This document shows, one piece after another, positions 32,666 to 39,294 of a DNA stretch of 39,294 bases (positions are counted from its first letter, which is position 1; every line of letters begins with the position of its first letter). The stretch comes from Sulfuricurvum sp. MLSB (lineage in GTDB: Bacteria > Campylobacterota > Campylobacteria > Campylobacterales > Sulfurimonadaceae). The translations under genes were made by a program, and so were the position numbers. The stretch covers positions 1 to 39,294 of the forward strand of contig NZ_JQGL01000023.1 in assembly GCF_000747095.1 (NCBI RefSeq), read 5' to 3'. The notes beneath the pieces are model-generated. The model was not told where the DNA came from, did not search any database, and saw only the letters and a list, made by a program, of their open reading frames with translations.

Positions 32666-32725
32666 TCATAATGTCACTGATCCCGATTGACAGCAGCAAG
32701 TCAAAGAGGAGTTTTTTTCATTCAT
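32666..32725 (-). CDS. Candidate 19-residue leader peptide with strong SD
   Basis: Minus strand: AAGGAG (32737-32732) lies six bases before ATG 32725-32723, opening a 19-codon frame with three consecutive cysteines (LTCCCQSG) that stops at 32666, 84 bp before the RDD start codon. A second ATG four bases downstream opens a 6-codon frame in another phase. ACTCCT (32712-32707) can pair with AGGAGT (32736-32731), hiding the SD. A regulatory leader ORF is possible; conservation is unknown. Confidence 0.3.
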   Translation of the reverse strand: MNEKNSSLTCCCQSGSVTL

Positions 32726-32769
32726 CACTCACTCCTTAAGTTTCAAAGCACCTCGGTCTTAGGTGACCG
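32707..32769. other. Structured intergenic segment (SD-sequestering hairpin and possible pseudoknot)
   Basis: Within the 296-bp gap 32582-32877, the plus-strand segment 32749-32769 reads CACCT, CGGT, CTT, AGGTG, ACCG: two interleaved stems (CACCT/AGGTG and CGGT/ACCG) in H-type pseudoknot order on either strand. Next to it AGGAGT/ACTCCT (32707-32712 and 32731-32736) form a hairpin. No known riboswitch class is recognised. The remainder of the gap (32592-32665 and 32770-32816) shows nothing clear. Confidence 0.35.
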
Positions 32770-32816
32770 CGGGGCCTTCTTCCCTTTTATCCTCAATCCG
32801 TAGAGCAATAACAGCA

Positions 32817-32872
32817 ATAAAAAAATGAGAGAGCGGTTTACTCCCGCGTCGGACGCGAGAATAATCAAACCG
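32817..32872 (-). terminator. Rho-independent terminator of the flagellar hook operon
   Basis: On the minus strand, just after the flgE stop, an outer stem CGGTTT/AAACCG (32872-32867 with 32839-32834) encloses a GC-rich inner stem (CGCGTC/GACGCG). A seven-T run follows (A run at 32819-32825 on the plus strand). Confidence 0.75.
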
Positions 32873-32877
32873 TGTTA

Positions 32878-34719
32878 TTAACGTTTGAGGCCGATGAGAG
32901 TTTCGAGCAGGGTATCGGAAGTCGTAATCGTTTTACCGTTCGCCTGATACCCGCGCTGAATGATGATGAGCTGTGTGAGCGATTTGGACAAGTCGACGTT
33001 GGACGCTTCAAGAGCGGAAGACTGCATGAAACCGCGTCCCGCCGTTGCCGCCGTACCGATGATCGGATCACCCGAGTTGGCCGATTGCAGGTAAACGTTT
33101 CCGCCATCACTTACCAGACCTTCGTTATTTGAGAATTTGGCCATACCGATTTGGGCAAGCCCGAAAGAACGGCCGTTCGTGAAGCTCCCTACCAGCGTAC
33201 CGCTTTGGTCGATCCGGATACCGACAAGGTCACCGCCGGGATAACCGTCTTGGCTGATACCGCTCGTTCCCGAATCGTTGTCGAAACTGGTGATACCGTC
33301 GTATGCCCCGAGCGTTCCGAAATTGAGGTTGACCTGCTGGTTGGCGGCGGCACCGTTGTTCGGCGAGAAGTCGATGCTGGGGATGTTGAACGTCGAGAGG
33401 GCACCGTTGCTGTCAAACGTGATGATCCCCCCGTCCAAAATATTGAGGTTCGGCGCGACGGCCCCGCTCAACGATCCGGGAACCGGTACGGTGACGTTGT
33501 ATCTCCAGTCGGTGAATCCGGTTGTCGTATTGACCGAATCTTTACGGAAGTTGATGCTGACGGTATGTTTCCCCCCGAGTGAATCGTAAATATCGATACT
33601 GGTCGCATGGGTCGCCGTATTGATCGGCTGGGATTGCTTGACGGACGTTCCGACGGGCAGTGCGCCGGCCATGGTTGCAAACGCTTCGGTGAAGCGCGCG
33701 TTCTCGATCGTATTGGCATCCACGATCGGATCGATTTCGACGGACAGTGCGGCACCCGCAGTGTTGCGAAGGACAAATTTCCCCTGGTCGTTTACTTCGA
33801 CGGTGGAACCGGCCGAAGTAATCTGCGAGAACGTTTGCAAGGCGCCGCGCAGATCGGCGGCACTGTTGAAATAATAGGTATCGTTGGTGTTGAGCGGGAG
33901 CGCGCCTCCGGCAACAAGCCCGGCCGGAGGAGTCCCATTGGTGTATCGGAAATCACGAACGGTCGCCCCTCCGTCAAACGAAACGGTCATCCCCTGTCCG
34001 CCGCCGGCAAAAGTTGCCGCGCTCGCCGAAGAAAGCTGGAACGCTTCACCGCTGCCGTTGAACATGATCCCCATATCCTCGGCATCCGCCGCCGCCACGG
34101 TACGGCCATCGGCGGTTGTGATAACGCCGGTCGTGCTGATCTGGTAGGTCGGGCTGAACTGGTCTACGATGGCGCTGGAGCTGAGGTTGGCTTTAACGGT
34201 GATCTCGGTACTGGCAAACGCCGGAGTCGTAAGTCCCGAAGGGATCTGGATATTGGTGATCGGCGCGGTCGAATCGACCAGTCCGGTATCTTCATCCCGC
34301 AGCCATCCCTGGACGATAAAACCGTTGTTGTCGACGAAATTACCCGAAGCGTCGAATTTAAAGTCCCCCGCACGGGTGTATTTGTACGTGTTACCGCCAT
34401 CGGCCGAGACGATAAAGAAGCCGTCCCCCTGAATCGCGACGTCGGTATTTTTGTCGGTATTCTGGATCGAACCTTGGGAATGGATCCGGGTAATGGAGTT
34501 GACCGTTGTCCCCAGACCGATCTGGACGGCATTTTTACCGCCGAGGTCTCCCTGCGGAGCCGTCGCGATCTGATTGGTCTGAGCCAAAAGATCCGAAAAG
34601 TTTGCACGAGAGTATTTATACCCGATCGTGTTGACGTTGGCGATGTTGTTTGATTCAACGTCCATTGCAATCTGATGCGATTGCAGACCGGTAACACCTG
34701 AGAAAAGCGACTTCAGCAT
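32878..34719 (-). CDS. flgE: Flagellar hook protein FlgE
   Basis: FlgE polymerises into the hook joining rod and filament. The 613-residue protein starts MLKSLFSGVTGLQSHQIAMD, with the rod/hook N-terminal motif SNNIANVNTIGYK (about 28-40). The variable beta domains follow, and the C-terminal coiled-coil is LIIIQRGYQANGKTITTSDTLLETL. Campylobacterota hook proteins are larger than the E. coli FlgE (402), and this fits. ATG 34717-34719 has AAAGGA six bases upstream. It is last in the operon, with its own sigma-54 promoter and a terminator after it. It is the larger of two FlgE-type genes here and probably the main hook subunit. Confidence 0.94.
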   Translation of the reverse strand: MLKSLFSGVTGLQSHQIAMDVESNNIANVNTIGYKYSRANFSDLLAQTNQIATAPQGDLGGKNAVQIGLGTTVNSITRIHSQGSIQNTDKNTDVAIQGDGFFIVSADGGNTYKYTRAGDFKFDASGNFVDNNGFIVQGWLRDEDTGLVDSTAPITNIQIPSGLTTPAFASTEITVKANLSSSAIVDQFSPTYQISTTGVITTADGRTVAAADAEDMGIMFNGSGEAFQLSSASAATFAGGGQGMTVSFDGGATVRDFRYTNGTPPAGLVAGGALPLNTNDTYYFNSAADLRGALQTFSQITSAGSTVEVNDQGKFVLRNTAGAALSVEIDPIVDANTIENARFTEAFATMAGALPVGTSVKQSQPINTATHATSIDIYDSLGGKHTVSINFRKDSVNTTTGFTDWRYNVTVPVPGSLSGAVAPNLNILDGGIITFDSNGALSTFNIPSIDFSPNNGAAANQQVNLNFGTLGAYDGITSFDNDSGTSGISQDGYPGGDLVGIRIDQSGTLVGSFTNGRSFGLAQIGMAKFSNNEGLVSDGGNVYLQSANSGDPIIGTAATAGRGFMQSSALEASNVDLSKSLTQLIIIQRGYQANGKTITTSDTLLETLIGLKR

Positions 34720-34751
34720 GATATGTCCTTTATGACAAAGTAAAATAGCAA

Positions 34752-34768
34752 AGCAAAAAACGTGCCAA
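34752..34768 (-). promoter_or_regulatory. Sigma-54 promoter of flgE
   Basis: Minus strand: TTGGCACGTTTTTTGCTTTG has GG (34766-34765) and GC (34754-34753) separated by exactly 10 bp, a near-perfect -24/-12 element (TGGCAC-N5-TTGC). It overlaps the 3' end of the upstream hook-like gene. In this phylum hook genes are RpoN-dependent. Confidence 0.88.
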
Positions 34769-34769
34769 T

Positions 34770-36095
34770 TTATTTGCGCATCGACAGCGCTTTTTGGATC
34801 ATCTCGTCGACCGTCGTGATCGTTTTGGCATTGGCCTGATAGGCTCTTTGCATGATGATCATGTCGGTCAGCCCCGCATCCAGATGGACATTAGAATTTT
34901 CAAGCATCCCGCTGTAGACGGCCGATCCCGTGATGGCATTGCCGTCCGCATCGGTCCAGAACATCGGATTTCCGCTGTTGGAACTTTGGGTGAACAGGGT
35001 GTCGCCGGAGCGTTCGAGCCCCTGATCGTTTTGGAAATGATAGACGGCGACCCGTCCGATCGCGCTTTGGCGTCCGTTTGAAAATTCGGCGCTGATGACG
35101 CCGTTGATGTTGATTCCATATTTCGTGAGGACACCCCCCGTGCTGCCATCAGCGGAGGCGGTGCCTCTGAACTCGGCGCCGTTGATCGAAATAAGGCCGT
35201 CGAATCCCGTGCCGACATCGATGGCAACGGCCGCGCCGTCGTTATTGACGGAGGGGACGGTAAAACTGGAAAGCCTGCCTGACGCGTCGAAAATTGCCTG
35301 TCCGGCTTGGGTGTCATAGAGGGTAGAGCCGTCATTGGAGGTGACGGTAGCGACGACGTCCCACGCTATCCCCGTGGCCGGTTGCACGGCGCTTTGGGTA
35401 AACGTGAGTTTGAGACGATTGATGTCGTTTGCGGGGCTGATGACGTCGGCACTGATGGAACGGGTGACGTTGTCTCCCCCGAGGTTCCCGTTGAACTCCG
35501 CCCGCGTCGTCGGTTCGACCGGATAGGCCAGACGGGTGGGAAGTTCCAGCGGACCTTGCTGATTGACATCGGCGAAAGCGACGTCGTCAGCGGGATCGTT
35601 GATGAGGTAAGCACCCGTTTCGTTGTTTCCGTAGTCAAATCCGCCGTCATACGCATAGTTGCTCAGCATCGTTCCCGTCACGAAATACCCTTGCGCGGTT
35701 GTGAGACGGGCGACGGACGAGTTCACCTCTCCGGGCGTCTTTTGGAGCGTATCGAAGGTGAAATTTCCCGCACGGGTATAATAGGATTTATCCCCGGATA
35801 CGACGCCGAACCAGCCGTTCCCGCCGAGTGCGAGGTCGTTGAAGCGTTCGCTTCCGAGCAGCGAACCGTTTTGGGTCATCGTCGACGTCGCCTGAAGCCG
35901 CGAACCGACTCCGATGTCGTTGGCCGTAGGGGTTTTGCCCGCGCTGACGACGGCTTCGGAGAACAGATCGGCAAATTCGGAATTAACCCCCCGAAAACCG
36001 ACGGTATTGACGTTGGCAAGATTGTCTGAGAGGATGTCCATCCCGTACTGATGGCTCATTACCCCCGAAAGGCCGGTATAGTATGCTTGATTCAC
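34770..36095 (-). CDS. Second FlgE-type flagellar hook-basal body protein
   Basis: The 441-residue protein is a FlgE/FlgF-class axial protein. Its N-terminus MNQAYYTGLSGVMSHQYGMD with SDNLANVNTVGFRG carries the flg_bb_rod motif. The FlgE-like central domain includes GNGWFGVVSGDKSYYTRAGNF, and the C-terminus is LTDMIIMQRAYQANAKTITTVDEM. It lies between flgD and the larger flgE. Campylobacterota often have two flgE-type genes, and this smaller copy occupies the place of the fliK-flgD-flgE group. The start is GTG at 36093-36095 with AAGGAG upstream, within the end of flgD. It may be a hook subunit or a hook-cap-proximal adaptor. Confidence 0.9.
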   Translation of the reverse strand: MNQAYYTGLSGVMSHQYGMDILSDNLANVNTVGFRGVNSEFADLFSEAVVSAGKTPTANDIGVGSRLQATSTMTQNGSLLGSERFNDLALGGNGWFGVVSGDKSYYTRAGNFTFDTLQKTPGEVNSSVARLTTAQGYFVTGTMLSNYAYDGGFDYGNNETGAYLINDPADDVAFADVNQQGPLELPTRLAYPVEPTTRAEFNGNLGGDNVTRSISADVISPANDINRLKLTFTQSAVQPATGIAWDVVATVTSNDGSTLYDTQAGQAIFDASGRLSSFTVPSVNNDGAAVAIDVGTGFDGLISINGAEFRGTASADGSTGGVLTKYGININGVISAEFSNGRQSAIGRVAVYHFQNDQGLERSGDTLFTQSSNSGNPMFWTDADGNAITGSAVYSGMLENSNVHLDAGLTDMIIMQRAYQANAKTITTVDEMIQKALSMRK

Positions 36096-36105
36096 GATGA
36101 GCTCC

Positions 36106-36777
36106 TTAGCTTCCCGTCACTTCTTTGATGGTGCTGAAATCGACGTAATTGGAGCCGAGTTTGGCATAGGTTTTGCCCTCATCGAATTTGATCGATTCGA
36201 TAGGGTACAAGCCGATGCGGGTGGTAGCGGATGTTCCGTCTTCCTTCGTGTAGGTCGATTCGACGTAATAAACTCCCTCCTTCAGCTCCGCGCCGCTGTT
36301 GTTTTTGCCGTCCCAGGTGTACTTGGCGACTCCCGCATCGGTGGCGCCGATATCCATCGAGCGGAGGATTTTGCCGTTATTGTCAAGAATATTGACCTTT
36401 CCGCTTGTGACGTTAGACGGAAAATAGAGTTCGAAATCGACGTCTTCACCTTCGCTCAAAACGACCGCATTGCTTCCCGTATCGGCGATTTTTCCGATGG
36501 CGGCGATTCCGGAGTATTGCATGGATGAACTAAGCGCCGCCGCCAGCGTTTCAAGCGCTTTATTCGTGTTTTCAGTCGATTCGAGCGTCGCCAGCTGCGA
36601 TGTCTGGGTCAAAATCTTTTCGCTGTCCATCGGGGAAGTGGGGTCTTGGTATTTGAGCTCCAGCAGCAAAAGTTTGAGAAAGTCGTCTTTCCCCAGCACC
36701 CCTTTGGGGTTGGTCGTTGTCGTTGAAGCGGTTGCAGAAGAAGCACCTACTGTATTGCCGTATGCGTCGATAGCCAT
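36106..36777 (-). CDS. flgD: Flagellar hook assembly scaffold FlgD
   Basis: FlgD caps the growing hook and is discarded when the hook is complete. The 223-residue protein has the conserved N-terminal segment LGKDDFLKLLLLELKYQDPTSPMD (about 28-51) followed by QTSQLATLES, and the C-terminal FlgD Ig-like/Tudor domain including ILDNNGKILRSMDIG and YTWDGKNNSG. A very strong SD (AAGGAGGATATC) precedes ATG 36775-36777. It lies between fliK (15 bp upstream) and the FlgE-like gene (10 bp downstream) in one operon. Confidence 0.95.
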   Translation of the reverse strand: MAIDAYGNTVGASSATASTTTTNPKGVLGKDDFLKLLLLELKYQDPTSPMDSEKILTQTSQLATLESTENTNKALETLAAALSSSMQYSGIAAIGKIADTGSNAVVLSEGEDVDFELYFPSNVTSGKVNILDNNGKILRSMDIGATDAGVAKYTWDGKNNSGAELKEGVYYVESTYTKEDGTSATTRIGLYPIESIKFDEGKTYAKLGSNYVDFSTIKEVTGS

Positions 36778-36792
36778 GATATCCTCCTTGTA

Positions 36793-38141
36793 TTACGCGT
36801 AATGCGGAATAATGATTTCAAGAGCGCCTAGCTGCTCTTCGTTTAGTTCGAGTTCTTCGAACGACTCATACGCGCGGAACCGGTTTTGGGAGTGCTGTTG
36901 CTGCTCCTGCGGGTTGTGCTGATCGTTTCCGCCCATGAAATTCATCGTCGCGTTGGTGATCCCTTGATGGGCCAATTGCGCTTTGAGCTCGCCGGCATTG
37001 TGGGCTAAAAAGGCGACCGTCGTCGTATTGTTCGATTGGATATTGACGTGGACGTTGTTGCCGCGCTGTACCAGCGTTACTTCCACTTCTCCCAGTTTTT
37101 CGGGGTTGAGTTTCATTGTCAGGCGGGTGAACGGAGGCTTGTAGTTTTCGACGGCCTCTTTAAGATCGGTGGCGAAATGGCGCATGCTCTGCTGCGCCTC
37201 TTTGGATTTTACTTCAAACGAGTCGGCTTTCGGCGCATGCAGCGCTTTGGATGCTTCGCCCTCCGTTTTCAGATTTTTGCTCTCGTCCGCCGTGCCGGAA
37301 GAAGATCGGCTCTCGCCCTGAAGCAGGGCGATCAACCCGTCGTTTTTCGTCTGAGAGGATGCGTTTTGGGCAACGTCGGCTTTTTTCTCTTCCGTCGCTG
37401 GAGCTGTCGGTGCGGCATCGCGTTTATCGAGTCCCTGAAGCAGCGATTTCAGCGGCTGGTCGGTTGGCTTGGATTCGGCTGTCTTGCCCGATTCCGAGGT
37501 CGTTTCGGCATCGGGCGATTTGGCGGCGTTTTTCTCTTTGTTTTTCAGCTGGCTGATGAGCTGGGTAAGCGCTTCGGCGGGAGTCGGTTCTTCGGTATTT
37601 GTGACCGAAGGGAGTTTGGCCAGCGTTTTGGCCTCCAGCAGCGTTTTGGACAGCAGCTCCGGCGCAAGAGAAGGTTCCGGTTCGGTAATGATCGACGACA
37701 ACGTGATCGATTCGGGTTCAAGCCCCATTTTCTGGGCCATCTGGATCAGACCGATCAGACTTTTCGGAAGTGCTTCGGGCGCTTTTTCGTAGGCGGGGTT
37801 TTTGGCGGCAATCTCTTTTTTGAGGTACTCTTTCGCCTGATGGATGAGGCTCAGACTCCTCCGAACCGCGCAAAAGAGCCTGAAGCTGACCGATTCCGGC
37901 GTTTTTATCAACGCCTTTTTGGGAATCGAGGGAGCGGACTACGCCGTTTTTGGGATCGATAAGCGCTTTGAAGTCGGCAGGAAGGGTACCTGTCTTGTCG
38001 CCTGTTTTCGTCTGTGCGCCCAGTGACGACAACAGTTTGGAAAAGATACCGTCCTTTTTAGAATCGGCGGTTTTGGCATTTCCTCCGAGCAGGTCGATCA
38101 AAGAGGCGTTTGTTTTGGACTCTTTGCTTTCTATGATCATT
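36793..38141 (-). pseudogene. fliK: Flagellar hook-length control protein fliK, frameshifted
   Basis: FliK measures hook length and switches export specificity. From ATG 38139-38141 (SD AAGGA, spacing about 8) about 95 residues are read, ending QALLRGSEE. At about 37850-37868 the frame must shift to continue as SLSLIHQAKEYLKKEIAAKN and on to the Flg_hook C-terminal domain (KLNPEKLGEVEVTLVQRG, about 100 residues before the end). Together about 449 residues make a normal FliK with a low-complexity middle. The junction falls in the repeat GGAGGAG, so loss of two bases or gain of one would explain it. Sequencing error is possible; otherwise the strain should make abnormal hooks. Confidence 0.85.
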
Positions 38142-38195
38142 GAGTGATCCTTATTATATGCGCTCGCGGCACGCATTATTATATTTAGAATCAAT

Positions 38196-38214
38196 AAAGC
38201 AAAATGTATTCCAT
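38196..38214 (-). promoter_or_regulatory. Sigma-54 promoter of the fliK-flgD-flgE operon
   Basis: Minus strand: TGGAATACATTTTGCTTT, with GG (38212-38211) and GC (38200-38199) exactly 10 bp apart, matches the -24/-12 pattern. It lies about 57 bp before the fliK ATG and is distinct from the vegetative promoter of the divergent typA. Confidence 0.82.
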
Positions 38215-38279
38215 AAATAACAGGTGTAACCAAACGGCAACACTTTACTCCCTTAACATATCCTTAAAATAAAAAAAGA

Positions 38280-38285
38280 TATAAT
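38280..38285 (+). promoter_or_regulatory. -10 promoter element of typA
   Basis: A perfect TATAAT, followed by TTCGCG as in the rpsU promoter, lies 35 bp upstream of the typA GTG. The upstream region is A/T rich; no clear -35 at standard spacing is seen. Confidence 0.6.
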
Positions 38286-38320
38286 TCGCGAAAATCATTG
38301 CCTACCTACAAGGATATTCA

Positions 38321-39294
38321 GTGCAAAAAATTCGTAACATCGCCGTCATCGCGCACGTTGACCATGGTAAAACGACCCTAGTTGACGGATTGCTCAAGCA
38401 ATCCGGAACATTTGGCAGCCACGAGCAAGTCAACGAGAGAGCCATGGACTCTAACGCCCTTGAAAAAGAGCGCGGGATCACCATTCTTTCTAAAAATACC
38501 GCGATCCGCTACGGCGAATACAAAATCAACATCATCGACACTCCGGGCCACGCCGACTTCGGCGGTGAGGTTGAGCGTGTTTTGAAAATGGTTGACGGTG
38601 CCTTGTTGCTCGTCGATGCGTATGAAGGTGTTATGCCTCAGACGAAATTCGTCGTTAAAAAAATGCTCGGTCTGGGTATCAAACCGATCGTCGTTATTAA
38701 CAAGATCGATAAACCTTCCGCTGACCCTGAGCGTGTAGTAGACGAAGTATTCGACCTGTTCGTTGCGATGGATGCGACCGAAGATCAGCTCGATTTCCCG
38801 ATCATCTACGCTGCGGCGCGTGACGGTATCGCGAAAATGGATATGTCTGAGCCTGACGGTGACTTCACCTGCATGTTCAATACGATCCTTGAAAAAGTGC
38901 CTGAGCCGACCGGTGATGCGGAAAACTCGACTCAGTTGCAGGTTTTCACCCTCGACTACGACAACTACGTCGGTAAAATCGGTATTGCCCGTATCTTCAA
39001 CGGTAAAATTTCCAAAGGGGACAACATCCTCCTTGCAAAAGCCGACGGAGAGATGGTCAAAGGTAAAGTCAGCAAGCTGATCGGATTCATGGGGCTGAAC
39101 CGTATGGAGATTCAGACGGCAGAAGCGGGTGACATCGTTGCCGTTGCCGGTATCGAAACGGTAGACGTCGGGGACACCATCTGTGATCCTGCCAACCCGA
39201 TGCCGCTTGACCCGATGCACATCGAAGAGCCGACGTTGACCGTCGTATTCTCGGTCAACGACTCTCCGCTTGCAGGACAAGAGGGTAAACACGT
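38321..39294 (+). CDS. typA: Translational GTPase TypA/BipA (5' part)
   Basis: TypA/BipA is a ribosome-binding GTPase related to EF-G that helps ribosome assembly and stress responses. The window holds the first 324 codons. The start is GTG at 38321, with SD AAGGA nine bases upstream. G1 is AHVDHGKTT (10-18), the switch region carries ERGITI, G3 is [16 protein letters not shown]4 is NKID, and G5 includes YAAARDGIA. Domain II begins near [19 protein letters not shown]. The frame is open to the right edge, so the gene continues beyond it. It is divergent from the fliK operon. Confidence 0.95.
   Translation, partial: MQKIRNIAVIAHVDHGKTTLVDGLLKQSGTFGSHEQVNERAMDSNALEKERGITILSKNTAIRYGEYKINIIDTPGHADFGGEVERVLKMVDGALLLVDAYEGVMPQTKFVVKKMLGLGIKPIVVINKIDKPSADPERVVDEVFDLFVAMDATEDQLDFPIIYAAARDGIAKMDMSEPDGDFTCMFNTILEKVPEPTGDAENSTQLQVFTLDYDNYVGKIGIARIFNGKISKGDNILLAKADGEMVKGKVSKLIGFMGLNRMEIQTAEAGDIVAVAGIETVDVGDTICDPANPMPLDPMHIEEPTLTVVFSVNDSPLAGQEGKH

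Noticed and set aside
24087-32697. A shared 12-mer GTCAATCGGGAT in the frd gap and, inverted, near 32690
   Set aside because: A 12-base match is expected by chance several times in a window of this size; the flanks do not align.
32743-32869. Leucine-rich minus-strand frame after the flgE stop that could look like a small membrane protein
   Set aside because: The hydrophobic run is produced by the terminator T tract and a short repeat; it has no good start and overlaps the terminator hairpin.

Overview
The window is a chromosomal stretch of a free-living member of the Campylobacterota (Epsilonproteobacteria), most likely near Sulfuricurvum/Sulfurimonas. This is inferred from the gene repertoire: paired FlgE-type hook proteins behind FliK-FlgD with sigma-54 promoters, an SUV3-like helicase, a TauE/SafE-like membrane protein beside an HMA protein, and a soluble FrdAB-like pair. 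Base composition is close to 50% GC. No phage, IS element, CRISPR array or rRNA is visible; there is one tRNA.

Bases 1-9543 form a phosphate-starvation locus. On the minus strand run phoU, a PhoB-like regulator, a PhoR-like kinase, a CCA-adding enzyme, pstC, pstA and pstB, ending at a hairpin terminator. pstS and a porin run the other way. Four promoters here (phoU, pstS, pstC, porin) share one layout: two 7-bp half-sites of the type nnGTAAY/nnGTTAT separated by 4 bp, then exactly 10 bp, then TACAAT. This is PhoB-box geometry with a different half-site sequence and is the strongest regulatory signal in the window. pstC itself is broken by an internal deletion that shifts the frame.

Bases 9591-22265 hold ordinary genes: a small membrane protein, a TonB-like protein with a SurA-like chaperone, a P2-type cation ATPase whose catalytic DKTGT reads DKTWT, tRNA-Ala(GGC) with a near-perfect promoter, a degenerate GGDEF-like protein, a TauE/SafE-like membrane protein divergent from a periplasmic HMA metal-binding protein, dnaG with a PP-loop enzyme, rpsU, purT, a D-2-hydroxyacid dehydrogenase and an AEC transporter.

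Bases 22354-24846 encode a soluble fumarate reductase/succinate dehydrogenase-type pair. The flavoprotein lacks the covalent-FAD histidine, and the iron-sulfur subunit has an extra cysteine. Two tiny overlapping ORFs bridge the 183-bp gap, the second ending in TGATG on the frdB start. Then come yajQ, a coiled-coil HTH protein, an SUV3-like RNA helicase overlapping it tail to tail, a compact rhodanese/DUF309/nitroreductase/mscS cluster, and an MFS transporter with an RDD protein.

Bases 32817-38212 are a flagellar hook operon on the minus strand (fliK, flgD, flgE-like, flgE) with sigma-54 promoters before fliK and before the last flgE. fliK carries a frameshift. The window ends inside typA/bipA. 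Three coding lesions (pstC, the ATPase motif, fliK) suggest either real decay or sequence/assembly errors and need read-level checking.
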